Source: Poecilobothrus nobilitatus | Taxonomy: Eukaryota; Arthropoda; Insecta; Diptera; Dolichopodidae | Direction: 5' to 3' | DNA length: 64,000 nucleotides | Assembly: GCA_947095535.1 (NCBI GenBank) | Contig: OX352774.1 | Span: 4,030,001-4,094,000 of the forward strand | Part shown: positions 27,470 to 39,691 of the stretch, piece after piece | Layout: each line of letters opens with the position of its first letter | How positions within the stretch are numbered: position 1 is the stretch's first letter | Position numbers and translations under genes: made by a program | The notes under the pieces: generated by a model | Databases searched by the model: none | The model's input: the letters and a program-made list of their open reading frames with translations, nothing else | Told to the model about the DNA's origin: nothing

Positions 27470-28190
27470 AAATAAAAATAAAACAAGGCAGAATGTAAAG
27501 CAACAGTTATTAAAGGCGCACATTTCAAAAGACAATACAAACTGTTTAGAAATGTGACTTGCATCAAAATTTTCTTAAAATTTCATATAATAAGAAAAAA
27601 ATGTTAAAAAAAAGGGGCCACTTTCATCAATTTGAAGGAAACTCTACATAATTAAGAAAAATCATTAACACGTCATGTTAAATTATAAAATTGAAGCTTT
27701 AATTTTTCCCTTTTATTTTGAAAAAAATTGTACCGAGATCTAAGTTACAGGTGTTTAAAAATAGTAAAATTTTGATGTTTGAGCCCTAATAGTCCTTAAA
27801 CAGACGGTGGTACAAAAAAATTTTCTGAAACCCTATCTTAAAGCGTGCCGGAGTTATAAAGGAAGAAAAATCATGCAAAATTTGCTTTTCACATAACGGT
27901 AAATTTAAATACTAAGTTTAAAAAAAATGTATAATTTTGAAATTGATTTATGATTGTAAAAAAAAAATTTCTGTCGAATGACGTTTTTAAATTGAAAAAG
28001 TGTTAAGTAGAACTTGAGATATACAGATTTCAAAATAGATGCTGTAGCTTCGTAGTGGATGGGGCTAATATGGGGGTACAAGTTTTGTAAACAATCAGAC
28101 GGATAGACTGAAACTAATAGGCACATTTTTTCAAATTTTTGTTGGAAATGTACTAAAAATACGGACATCAAACTTTATATTTTTAAAGTT
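27470..28190 (+). repeat. Unclassified dispersed repeat, copy A
   Basis: This segment is colinear, with many substitutions, with the reverse complement of 57065-57535. Shared landmarks in order are GGCAGAATGTAAA, AAAGGCGC(A/G)CATTTC, AAAGACAATACAAACTGTTTAG, GAAGCTTTAATTTTT, CCTTTTATTTTGAAAAAAAT and TGGAAATGT(A/G)CTAAAAA. Copy A has an additional stretch of about 300 bases (about 27828-28145) that copy B lacks. No protein motif, terminal repeat or tail was recognised. The frame at 27905-28171 lies in the extra stretch and is not recognised. Confidence 0.65.
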
Positions 28191-31100
28191 AAGATGCCTA
28201 GTTATATTCTAAAAAAAAAAAAAAAATGAAAGAAAATACCATAAAATTTTGGTATTTTCAAAACATTTGTGGAATATTATACCGTTATATTAGAATTACC
28301 TTTAACATTAATGTAATTAATAAATTTCAAATTCATGTGCAATACTAGTAAGTATCTTAAATTCTATTATGTTAGTTCATTGTTGTTATAGTCTTCTAAG
28401 ATCAACTGATAATTTAATTTAAAAGGTGCTTCACCATATTAATCATTAACCAGTTACTTGTTGACCTCTAATAGATAACCAAGGTTAATCTTAAATTTAA
28501 AAATGAATTTTCCGTAAAATTTTAATTAAATTAAATTTATTAAAGATATTAATCTTAGACACTGAAACATACAAATTTCAATTTCCTAAACTTAGTAAAT
28601 TTATAAAACTTATGTATATACAAGATTAAAAATTGAAAATAAAATTTATTCTCTATAGACTACTTATATGAATGTATCTTAAAAAATTAACAATTACTTA
28701 TTATACAAAAAATTTCTAACACATAGTTAACGTTATTTGAATTTATGAATAGATTATTAGGAACTATTTTTGGAAACAGTTCTAAATATCATATTTTTAA
28801 TTCTTTGTTCTCATAATTGTTTTTTTTTTTATATAAATCATATCGATTTTATTTTATATTGTATTGGTGTCTAATGATCCCCTTGCTTCATTTTAATAAA
28901 AATTTCTGTGATATTTTCATGAAATCACTAAATCATGGAAATGTTTTTTTTTTTTGTGTTGGATATACATAAAGGGGATTATTTGTTTGGAACTCGAAAG
29001 AGTAGCACAATAACGCAAAAATTAAATTAAATATATTTGGTTTTCTTTTTTTTTTTTTTTACATACGTAGGCTGTTTTTGAAGAGATAGATTTTATGTAG
29101 GGATTTTCTCATAAAATCCGAATGCATTTTGGACTGATTAATTTCTTTTTTTTTTGTTTTTTTTTGTTTTTCTATTTTTGTAATTTGTTTTTTAGTACAT
29201 ATTTTCACATTTCATACACTTTTTACATTTAAAACTAATTACATTAAAAAAAAAAAAACAATGTGTTGTTTTTGTACTTTGACACAGTGTCAATGTACCA
29301 GAAACAACATGTGTGTGACACAATCTTGTTTTTTTTTTTTTTTTGTTATTTATTATATTTTTGCGCTTTTTTTTTGTTAAGTCTTTTATCAACTGTAATA
29401 ATACATGATTATGAAGCAAAGTAGCAACGGTATTGTTAACCCTTTTAACTTGATATTTAACTTATAACGGTTAAGAATTTTTTTTTTTATTTCTGTAATT
29501 CATTTATGGAGCGTATGGGTTGTATATTCTGATACAATCTTTGGTTTTTCTGTTTTGTTTATTTTTCGTTTACTATTTTGCCATATTTTTTTTTTTTTTT
29601 TATAAATTTTTATTATTGAAGTTGTTAATGCTAACTAACAATATTAACTAAATTAAATCTTCCTTTGTTATTAAGTAGGTTTTATTAAAAAAAAATATTG
29701 TAATTGCGCAGTTAAAATGTTTTGTATTTTATTTTAAATTATCGATAATTAAGAGAAAGTCTTTTTAGTTTAAATTACAGTAAAGGTAAAGTTATTTTTC
29801 GTTTTTTTTAATATATATATACATAATATTATATAGGCATTTAGCAGTTAAGATATTTTTCAAGTTTTATGGTATAAAACTAAATTTTGAAGATTCTTTC
29901 TCAAAGTTTTTACAATTAGATATATTTATAGGGTTATCATTTTGTTACATAATTTTTTTTTATAAAATTGTACGTTGTACTTAGTACTTATATCAAAATA
30001 TTGTACTTCATTTAATCTAAATGAAGAAAAGCTTTAAAATGCCTTAACAAGTCTAAAGAATCTGATTTTATGTTAGATAAGTAGACTAATTGTTTTTAAC
30101 TTTCCATTCCGCACTTTGACTTTTTCACATATACACCATGACACTTTTAATTAATTTGGATTTATTTAACTGCTGTGATTATTAAAATAATAAATTGTTG
30201 TTGTTCCCTATAGTAGGGTAGTTATCTATTCATTGCAGTTTGATCCTTCTATCTGTTAGCGGCTTATCAATCATTGAGTCTATCGATTCCCATTTCGAAA
30301 CGGATGGTTATTACGACGAATGAACTGAAGAGTTCTTTTATTTTTATTCTTATTAGACTGAATTTCACTTTTCTTAATCTACATTTATACTAAGTTGTTC
30401 ATTACTTGGTGCGCCATTTTGTAGAAAATTATAAAATACAAATACTATAATTGTACGCCATTTAAAATCGTATATCGTATTATCGTATAATAATTATTTA
30501 TTCATCATATTACAATATAATACGATATAATATCGTTTGAAACCAAGACCTTTCGATTGAAAAGCTTCGATTGGTTAACTATACGCTATTAGTCCAGTTG
30601 AAAACAAACATTACAACTTTCTTAAATTTTAACAAAATGAAAGTAGGTCCTATAAATAGAAATTTTTTTATTTACGAGGTTTTACTGTTATGCCAATATT
30701 TTCTACAATAATATTTCCAAGTCCGTTATCGCAAACATTTCGTTACCATAGAATCTACATGTATAATAATTATCTATTTTTGTTTTTTTTATTCATAGGT
30801 TATGTCAGTTCCATTCCATATCAACAAAACAGATATTCTCATTGTTTTCCTAATCGATTAAACATTTCAAATTTTTTTTTAACAATTTTTATTCATTTGT
30901 CTTTTGTTTTTTTTTTTTTAGTTTTTGTTATTTTTTGCTTAGGTTATCATTTTTTTTTTTTTTTGGTGAAGCGGGAGGTACTATTAAATCCAAAAGATAA
31001 AAAGAGGAAAACAAAATAAAATTCCTCGTTTGTTATTTTTTTTTTTTTACACCACCACCATATATTATCGAACATAAATGAAACAAACTGTGATTAGAAA

Positions 31101-32062
31101 ATAACTTAACATATAAAAATTGCGAAAAAAAAAAATAGTAAAAATGTAAAAGGCCACCAAATGGTTTTAATTGAACGCTTCAATCAATTGGAGGGATTCT
31201 ATCGAATTTTGAGAATATTTTTTAAGTTTTTAGTTTCTCATATACATTTTTAATTCTTTTTTCTGTTCTGTTTTTTTGATTTTTTTTTTTTTTTTATTTA
31301 ACCAGTATTGTATTTACATACTTACTATTATTTTTATTGTTGTGTTTTGTATTCTTGTTTTTTGTTTTTTTTTTGTAACTTACTTCATTTCATAACGCTT
31401 ATATATAACTTTTTATTTTATATTTGTATAATTTTTTGTTTCTTAACTGTCTGACTGACAGTACTAATTGAGACTTTGTATGGATTGTAACATTGAAGTG
31501 GTTTATGTTTTTTCTTTTTTTTATTTTATAGTGAATATATTAAACAAAACTAATTAAAATTAATTTTTGGATATACAAAAAAAAAAAATAAAAAATAAAA
31601 ATGTGAAAAAAAAAAAATAATTGAATTGCTTATAATTAAAATTGAAAACATCAAGCAAAAAAAAAAAAATAAAAAATAGTTCTAGTCATCAGAAGCGTGT
31701 AGTCTTCAAAATAGTGATTTAATTACACGTAACATCACCACCAAACCAAATAAACCACATATTATTAAATTTCTTATTATTATTTTAATAAATCGTACAT
31801 ACATACATGCATACATATATATTTGTATTGTTATTGAATTTCAATTTTACAAATTTTTTTTTTTTTTTATTAAAACCCCAAACCAAATTTTGGTGGTTTT
31901 TTTTTTAGTATATAAATAACAAAAATTATAAGACGGAAAAACGGGCGGAAAAAATAAAACATAAAAACAAAAAATTAATATAATGAAGTTAACGTGTTTT
32001 AAAATAATTTTAACTGACATTAAACGAATACCAGACAAAATATTATTTATATTATTATTCAA
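28191..32062. other. Gene-free intronic DNA before nuf exon
   Basis: No exon or element was recognised. The 30690-31019 frame is Phe-rich because of poly-T and has no motif. A short inverted pair (ATCCCCTT near 28880 and AAGGGGAT near 28972) is too small to call an element. A linking nuf exon of the right phase may be hidden here, but I could not identify it. Confidence 0.45.
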
Positions 32063-32146
32063 ATGCATCTAGAAATTTTTGAAGACCGTCATTCAATGGA
32101 CATTGATGGATTATTATCCGATATTCATCAATTAAAAAATTCATGT
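32063..32146 (+). CDS. nuf: nuf exon a (N-terminal of the recognised part)
   Basis: Encodes IFEDRHSMDIDGLLSDIHQL plus flanking residues and ends at TGT|GTTAGT in phase 0. Its 5' limit is ambiguous: either translation begins at ATG 32063, or the exon begins at 32073 after a TCTAG acceptor, requiring a phase-1 upstream exon. The region just upstream is open from 32024. Confidence 0.7.
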
Positions 32147-35100
32147 GTTAGTATTTTGTTTTTTTTTTTTTTTTTTTTTTTTGTAATTCAAAAACAACTA
32201 AATAAAAAAAAAAAAAAAGTAACAGCGGGGAAAAATATATATAGAAATAACCAATAACCAAAAAAAAAAAAAAAAAAAAAAATGGTAAAACATAATAAAC
32301 CAAAAAGTTTATCTACGAAAATATTTAATGACCCCAAAAATTATATACATGAAAATTAATGTATAAAAAAAAATTTCATTTAAATTTTCTTTATATTTTA
32401 AACATGAAACTTTTATTTTTAATAAAAAAAAAAAAATAATTTAAAACAAAAAGTCTTTTGTATCTGCAAACACTTAAAAAATATCCAACAAAAATTAAAA
32501 ATGTTTTAGAGAAATTAAATTGTTAATTTGAATAATTTTAATTAAATTTTGATTTAATTTTTAATAAAAATAATAAAAAAAAAAAAAAATAAATTAAATT
32601 TTAAATTTAAATTAATTTACACGTATATCAACTTACTTGGTTAAATTTTATTTGCAATTGTTATCCTTTTATTAAATATTAAAATATATTTTATAAATTT
32701 TTATAGAATTATTTTTGATATTTTGTTTTTATTTTTGTAATATAGTTGGAGCTTCTTCAAAGACAAGTAACCGATTTAGCTGATACACAGAATACAGTTG
32801 AAGACCGTACAACGAGAACAAAAACTGAATATGCGGTATTACAGGCTCGGTATCATATGCTTGAAGAGCAATACAGAGAGGTAAGAAAATCATATTATTT
32901 AATTAAAATAAAATAAAAAAAACAAAGAGTCTATTGGAACTATATAATGTTTTGTCAATCACTTCACCGTTCTTTTTATCTGTGATTGTTAAAGCAATTA
33001 ATTCGAATAAAAATTAGTTTGAATGGGTACATTATTGTTAGTGTCGGCTTTAAAACAACATAAAAGTATAGTTTTGAAAGAAATTAGTAATAGAAATAGA
33101 TAAATAGTCACACATCACACATCTACCATGCCAAAATTGATTGATTTCAAAATCAAAAGTCACTCAAAGGAACTGCATGAGGTTCCTCTGGGTAGTTGGA
33201 CTTTAGATTTGGGATAATTAGGATTACGAATGAAGAAGGAAAAAATTTGTATAGTTATTTTAAGGAAAAATGTTAATGTTCTCTTTAAATCTCGTTGTAT
33301 CGTACACAAATGAATTACCAACTTTTGGGAACACATACGATAGCATTAGATTCCAGAAACTCAACGTATGTATGACAAACGAATTTTCGAATACTCTGTT
33401 ATGCCTTCTAGACAGTTTGAAAGTATATATGGGTAAACATCTGTTGCACTCATTGTTTTATGTTGAAAAACTTTGAGTGGAGGCATTAATTGTTTTACTT
33501 CTTTAGAATAGGTGTTCAACTAGTCTGTTGACTTCACCATATTTTTGGATTTTAGCTAAATCATTATTAAATTTTTTGACCGATTACTATAAATAAATAT
33601 ACTAACTTACTCTTTTACATGTGAACATGTACATGTAGAGAAAAATTAATTTGTAATTCTAAAATCAAATTATAAAGATCTTAAAAATACGCATCCTGCG
33701 TTTGTTTTTGGTAAACAATTAAATATACAACTTTTTCTTTTTAATTTTGTAAATTTCAAAAAAAAAAAAAGCAAATTTTTTATGATAAAATTTATAGTAA
33801 ATAAAAAATGATTATAAATCAATTATTTTACCTTGAAAACAACCCAACATTTTAAGGAAAAATACATATTCCATATACTTATTGTAATACTGAAAATTAT
33901 TTTACCCTAGTATCGATTTTGAATAAATTATTTTTTTTTTTTGTAATAAAATTAATTAAATTTATTTATAAAAGAAATTTTTGTTAATGCAACTAATATC
34001 GAATAAGTATTAAAAAAGTTTTGTTTTATAGAGTTTTCCAATTTGAGTGATATGATTTCTTTTCAAAAAAAAAACGCACTAATTGTTAAGGAAATACCAA
34101 TCGATACAATTAAGTTCTGAATAAAACGTCATTCAAATGGCCTCCACGACTTCTTTTGCAGGAAGGAATTCGATGAACCCAATTTTAGAGCACTTTTTCA
34201 ACTAAATCAAGTCGTATGTCATGAGTAGCACGTTCAATATTGACTTCTAAAGCTTGAAAAGAGTCTGGTTTATCGCTAAAGAGCAATGACTTCAAATAAC
34301 CCCACAAGAAATAGTCTAATGGTGTTAAATCACAACTTCTTGGAGGTCATTCAATGTCACAATTTCTTGAAATAATCGTATCTTCAAACTTTTCTCGCAA
34401 TAATTCGGTTGTTGCACGTGCTGTGTGGCACTGTGTGGTCAAGATTAACTTCTTCCCATTTTGGCCATAAAAAGTTGGTTATCATCGATCTATATCTCTC
34501 TCCATTGACAGTATCGGTGTTACCAGCTTCATTTCGAAAGAAGTAAGGACCGATGATTCCACCAGACCAAAAACAACACCAAACTGTCAATTTAGGTGAA
34601 TGCAATGGTTGTTCATGAATAATTTGTGGATTTTCTTCACACCAGAATCGACAGTTTTGTTATGACATACGACTTGATTTATTGGAAAAACTGCTCAAAA
34701 ATTGGGTTCATCGAATTCCTTCCTGCAAAAGAAGTCGTGGAGACCATTTGAATGACGTTTTATTCAGAACTTAATTGTATCGATTGTACTTCACATTAAA
34801 TAACAAACATTTGAATTTCCTTAACAATTAGTGTGTTTTTTTTTGAAAAGAAATCATATCACTCAAAACCCTGTATTTTTTACATTTAATTTTATTAATT
34901 TTTGGAAGAAAATGCGGAAAATTAAATCAAATCAATTAACATTAAATTTATGTAACATTTTATATATATTTTCTTATATAATTTGTGAAAATTTCAAGAA
35001 AATCTTAACAAATTTATTTAATCAAAACCCTTGAAAGTAAATAAACCAAAGAAAAATAAAGATAATATTTTAAATCCATATAGAAATTAACTTTCAATTC

Positions 35101-38100
35101 AAATAATATCAAAATAAATATTGGTTTTCGCTAATATTAAACGCCACTTATTTTTTTGTTCTTATCTTATCATTTTAATTGATTCACATAATTTGTTATC
35201 GATACCAAATATGAAATGAAAACAGAGTCAATATTATTGTGAGTTTCAGAGTGTAAAACATAGCACAATAATTTATTTACTTAGAGTATTTTGACAGCAA
35301 TCTTATATATTATCAGTAGGGTAACTCTTTCAATTTTCGTATAAGACATAGGGGAGCAAAGGTTTTAATGATGACGTTATAACATGTTTAGATTTCTATT
35401 GTATTAAAATAATAAGTTTAGAGAAACTTTACACCAAATTACTTACAGTACATAAAAAAAATATCTAAACATAAAAATGAATCTGACAAAAAAAAAAAAA
35501 AAATTAAAAAAAAAACAATTGACTTTTGTTATTTGAAATTAATAAAAAAAAAAAATGATTTTAAACACTTTTAAACTTCATATTGAAAAAACATAAGCTT
35601 TTTTTTTTTAAGAAAATTTATTAAAATATCCTATAAAGGGATTTTTTAAATTTTAATACATCTTTTCCCTTACAACTTCAACTATTAGACCTTTACCAGC
35701 TGCAGCAGCAACCACAAAAATATGTCGCTCATTCTAAATATCTCAAATGTATTTGAAAATATGCGTAGATCTTCAATAGATTTAATTAAAAATCTATCTG
35801 AAACAGAAGTTATGGGCGACTACGCTGTAATTACATAAAAAAAAACAATCATAGTTTGATTCGAAATTTATTTAATATATTTTTGTTTTTTTTTTGTTTT
35901 AGGCTGAATTAAGGGCTGAAGAACGTTTAACTGAAGAACAAAAACGTCATCGTGAATTATTGGCACGGGTTGAACGTGAAGCCTCTCTGCAAAATGAAAA
36001 TTGCCAAATAAAAATTCGTACAATTGAAATTGAAGCGAATACATTAAGAGATGAAGCACAACGTTTACGTGTATTATGTGATAAGCAAGCAAATGATTTG
36101 CATGCAACCCAAGAAAAATTAGAATTGGCACGTGATAATATAGCATCATTAGAACAAGAAATTGAAGAAGCTCAAATACGTGAACGTAAATATGATTCTG
36201 AATTAAAAGAATCAAAAGAATTAATGATCCAATTAAGTAATGAATTAGAAAGAATAAGAGCTGAAACTGGTCCAGCGTTACCAACAACATCACCAGAAAC
36301 AATAAGACTGGAAGAATTACATACAGAAATTGAAGAATTAAGGCAAAAAAATAGAGGTATATTTAATAAAAATTATATTAATTATATAAATTTAAAATTG
36401 ATTTATTTTTAGTTCTCTTAGAACAAAATGAAGAACTACAAGCAGCTGTTTTAAATAGAGGTGTTGAAGAAGGTAGACATTTATTAAATGGCACTTTAAA
36501 TAGTTTAGCACAAGAACTTGAAGAATTAACACAAACACAAGTGAGTATTTTAAAAAAAAAAAAAACTTTTTAATTACTTCATTTTATGTAACTATGTAAC
36601 TAACATGTAAATGTTATAAAATTGGTCAATAGATAAAACATAAAACTTTTAACTTAAATTAGTTAGAAATAGAATGAAATTGTATAATAAATTCCTTTAA
36701 TATTAAAAATATAAAAATTCATGAATACTAAAAATACTATTCCTATATTGTATTTAAAAATTACTAATACAAATAATAAATTAATATGTAAAAATAGTAG
36801 AATTATGTATGTAGACTCTAGTTTCACTCTTTTAATTGCAAAATATAAAATATGTGCCAACCAATTTGTCAAAATATTTGTAAAAAGAAGAACTAAAATT
36901 ATAAAAGAAAAACAAAATAAATTTATGGTATTTATGATATTATTCTTACATTTAATTTTCCCGTGGACAGGCAGAAAAATCATATAAAGGGGCTCGTATG
37001 TAAGGGGCAGTATGAAATAATTATAAATAAAACATTAACAGCAAATTTCATGCAAATCGGTCTTATTTGTTACCACTCATTTATTTCAAGACTCTTTAAG
37101 AATACTTATACACGAGAAACGGTTGAAAACCGAACTAAGTTTATATTAGGCTAATAACCATTACATTTCACTCAATACATTAAAAATTTGATTTGCTGTG
37201 ATGTACATAATAATGGCACAAACAAAACAAAATCTCTTCAAAGAATTTTAAGTTTTATTCATTCTGATTCAGAAAAATTAACTAAGCGGAACGATAAGTT
37301 CAGCTTTGACCTTGTGCGAATACAACTATAAAGATTCTTTAAAGATTCAATAAAAATACATAAATAATTAAAATACATATACAACACACAATCTATCTTA
37401 AACTTTACAACACAATACACAAAAAATACAAAATACACAAAATATAATATTAACATCAGTTTATAATTTTTTTATTTTTTTTTTTTTGGTTAATGGATTA
37501 ATTTTTTGCTTTTAAATAAAATGAAAACAAATAATAATTATCGCTTCTAATAAATTTAAATATATATGTAAGTAGTTTAAAAAGATTTGTATATTAAAAT
37601 TTTCCCCAATTCCTATTTTTTATTTTAATAATTTCCTTTTTTTTTTTTGTAATTAAAACTAAAAATAAAAAAAAAAAACTTTGTTGACTAATAACACAAC
37701 AAAAGGTACACGAGAGAGAAAGAGTAGTAACAAATTTTTGTAAAAAATTTTTATTAAATTTTCTTCAAACAAAGTGTCACATCACATAATTTTTTTTTCT
37801 CCGTTATTTATTTGTTTTTACAGGACTCGGTCGATTCAGCTACTTTAGCATCTTTAAGCCAGGTAATTACGAGTTTAAAAATTTTTTTTTTTTTTTTTTA
37901 AGGATATTAAACGATTTGCTTTTCCTTTTTGCCAATTTTTAAAAATTATATAAAATAAATTTTCTGTTGCATATTAATAGGCTGAATTTTGCTATGTTTG
38001 TATTTTATTTTTATTTGTGAAAAATTTTTTTAGAACAAAATTTACATATTATTATAACATTTAAAAAGCATAATACAAAAATATTTATTAAACATATAAA

Positions 38101-39426
38101 ATATAACCGTTATTTAAATTTATATGGTTATGATGAAATCCGTCGAAATGTTTCGATAAACACTAATTCCACTTATAATGTATGCTGAAATCAAAAATTT
38201 ATTTACGGCTGTAAAACGTCATTTTTATTTCGAAATTTTTTTTTTTTTTTTTTTGTATGTCCGTCGAAATGGAAAAAGAATGAAATTTCTTTCGACACAA
38301 ATTAGTCATTTAAAAGCAAGCACTAAGCAAGTAAGAAGGAAGTGTTATTTAGAGCAAAATAATTTTTACTTTTTAAAAGAAAATATAATTTTTTTTTTTT
38401 ACAAGTTATATATTTAAAAATATATTTTTTAAAATCGGTGCATTGTTTAGCGTAATAAATAATATCTTGAAAACAAAATGTTGACCGCTACAAAATTCAT
38501 TATCGATTTATAAAAATTATTTAAAGGTACTTTTGAATTTTTTCTTTATACTGAACAAACACAAAAAAAAAAAAAAAATTTACCAAAAAATACTAGATAC
38601 AAAAAATATTTTACAAACATTATAACTTTGACATCTGCAAAAAGTGTTTGCAGCCGAATGAACTTTAACATACCAATCTTTTCGAATGCGGAACGAACTT
38701 TTTCATTCGAATGATTTTTTCACCATCCATAACCCCATATTAAATTTGTTCGAAGCATTTCTGAATGGAAAGTTCGAACCATTTCTGTATAATCTTAAGA
38801 TACTTATTATGAATACAAAATGCATGAGGTAATTTCTAAACATCCCAAATTTTATAGAACAAATTTCTATTTTACGATATATTTACGATATTATTTAAAT
38901 TTTAAAAAATCTAATTGAAAAAATAACTCTTATTTATTTATGGAAATCAAACTAATATTTAGTAACATTCTATTTATGGAAATCAATTTAATATAATTAT
39001 TGAAGAGAAATCATTACACTTACGAAATAATTTGGCATAAAAAAAAAAAAAGAAAACAACAAAAAAAAAAAAAACATTTATTTGTTAATATTTCGTGTTA
39101 GTTTTTGAATAGTTTAGTTGTTTTTTTGTTTAATAATTTTTTTTTTTTGTTTGTCTTTTAAATTTGCTTTTATGAACGTGTAAATGTGCATTTTAATTAA
39201 TTAATTATTGTTTTTTTTTTTTCATATTTTGTTTTTTTTTTTTTGTATTTTATAGTTACAACAAGCTTTCAAGGACAAAGAAGAAGAAAATCAGCGGCTT
39301 AAAAATTACATTGATACAATTTTATTAAATATTGTTGAAAATTATCCACAATTATTAGAAGTTAAACCGTCGATGCCAAAACAACAACAACAACAACAAC
39401 AGCAACAAACAACAGCTGGTAATTAA
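32063..39426 (+). CDS. nuf: Nuf / Rab11-FIP3-4-type Rab11 effector, coiled-coil protein
   Basis: Six exons join in phase: 32063-32146, 32746-32880, 35903-36356, 36413-36540, 37824-37862 and 39256-39426, giving 336 residues from ATG 32063. Nuf (class II Rab11-FIP) binds Rab11-GTP on recycling endosomes and, in flies, directs vesicle delivery and actin remodelling during furrow formation. What is visible: an almost continuous charged heptad-rich coiled coil from about residue 25 to 310, with RYHMLEEQ, HRELLARVEREASLQNENCQ and LPTTSPETIRLEELH, segments I recognise from insect Nuf. The C-terminal LQQAFKDKEEENQRLKNYID (residues 281-300, YID at 298-300) then leads into an LLNIVENYP amphipathic helix: the FIP Rab11-binding domain. 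A run of nine Gln (323-331) lies before the stop. Fly Nuf is longer, so an N-terminal part is probably encoded by upstream exons such as 15948-16733. ATG 32063 is the first possible start of a short isoform; alternatively a TCTAG acceptor at 32072 trims it. Confidence 0.88.
32746..32880 (+). CDS. nuf: nuf exon b, coiled coil
   Basis: Acceptor AATATAG|TTG and donor GAG|GTAAGA bound 45 codons in phase 0 (starts LELLQRQVTDLADTQ, ends RYHMLEEQYRE). Heptad pattern throughout. Confidence 0.92.
34031..34873. mobile_element. Palindromic mariner-like (IS630-Tc1) derivative
   Basis: Flanked by TA at 34029-34030 and 34874-34875. The left arm (34031-34222) and the reverse complement of the right arm (34661-34873) match over about 190 bases. 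The match includes a terminal GAGTGATATGATTTCTTTTC and the last 45 or so codons of a transposase (KNWVHRIPSCKRSRG). The right arm carries about 29 extra bases near 34782-34811. Both outer ends are therefore the transposase 3' end plus terminal repeat. The unique middle continues the minus-strand transposase toward its centre. The element sits in the nuf intron between exons b and c. Confidence 0.85.
34110..34640 (-). pseudogene. Mariner-like transposase fragment, disabled
   Basis: Minus-strand frames give HSPKLTVWCCFWSGGIIGPY and NGERYRSMITNFLWPKWEEV. After a frameshift they continue with CDLTPLDYFLWG, the segment carrying the last catalytic Asp, and a C-terminal KNWVHRIPSCKRSRG. These match a mariner-like transposase family common in arthropods. 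The first third, including the helix-turn-helix region, is absent. The middle catalytic motif (normally near QQDGA) is lost at the frameshift. In-frame stops lie before PPRSCD and before NWVH. It cannot encode an active enzyme. Confidence 0.82.
35903..36356 (+). CDS. nuf: nuf exon c, central coiled coil
   Basis: Acceptor TTTTAG|GCT and donor AGAG|GTATAT (phase 1) bound 151 codons plus one base. The product is Glu/Arg/Leu-rich coiled coil with LLARVEREASLQNENCQ, a long heptad block and LPTTSPETIRLEELH near its end. A 144-residue frame on the opposite strand (35868-36302) is the shadow of this exon. Confidence 0.95.
36413..36540 (+). CDS. nuf: nuf exon d
   Basis: Acceptor TTTTTAG|TT completes the split Val codon. 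The exon encodes LLEQNEELQAAVLNRGVEEG and LLNGTLNSLAQELEEL, and ends at CAA|GTGAGT in phase 0. The 56-base intron before it is short, as is usual in flies. Confidence 0.93.
37824..37862 (+). CDS. nuf: nuf 39 bp micro-exon
   Basis: Thirteen codons (DSVDSATLASLSQ) between TTTTTACAG and GTAATT, phase 0 on both sides. Its length is a multiple of three, so it could be skipped without changing frame. Confidence 0.8.
39256..39426 (+). CDS. nuf: nuf terminal exon, Rab11-binding domain and poly-Gln
   Basis: Acceptor TTTTATAG|TTA; 56 codons to TAA at 39424-39426. It carries the FIP-type Rab11-binding helix with the conserved YID, followed by LLEVKP and nine Gln. The poly-Gln after the binding domain is probably variable between species. 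Confidence 0.93.
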   Translation, partial: LQQAFKDKEEENQRLKNYIDTILLNIVENYPQLLEVKPSMPKQQQQQQQQQTTAGN

Positions 39427-39659
39427 AAACTTATAGGAAAAAAATATAAAAAAATGGAAAAAAGGGGGGAAAATAAAACAAACAATAAATTTTCTTAATT
39501 AAAAATATTAAAAAATTTTTTTAGTTTTAAACTAAAATAATAAATTTTACAATAAATTTTTTTTTTTTTTTTTGAAAATGGCTTTATGCTTTTTTTTGTT
39601 AATATAAAAAATTCCTGTTTAAAAAAAACTCTTTCAAATTTTTTTTATACAAAAAGAAA

Positions 39660-39691
<32 letters not shown>

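Noticed and set aside
28870..28982. Short inverted pair ATGATCCCCTTG / AAGGGGATTATT
   Set aside because: About 12 imperfect bases in repetitive AT-rich DNA, with no second supporting feature.
30690..31019. 109-codon open frame as a membrane protein gene
   Set aside because: The hydrophobic stretches are poly-Phe/Leu from T homopolymers. There is no motif and no splice context.
33270..33476. 68-codon frame in the nuf intron as an extra exon
   Set aside because: No acceptor/donor pair in the nuf phase, no coiled-coil character, and exons b and c already join in phase without it.
35868..36302. 144-codon minus-strand frame
   Set aside because: It is the antisense shadow of the coiled-coil nuf exon 35903-36356.
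36663..36983. 106-codon minus-strand frame with hydrophobic segments
   Set aside because: It lies in a nuf intron, is Phe/Ile-rich, has an overlapping frame on the other strand, and shows no family features.
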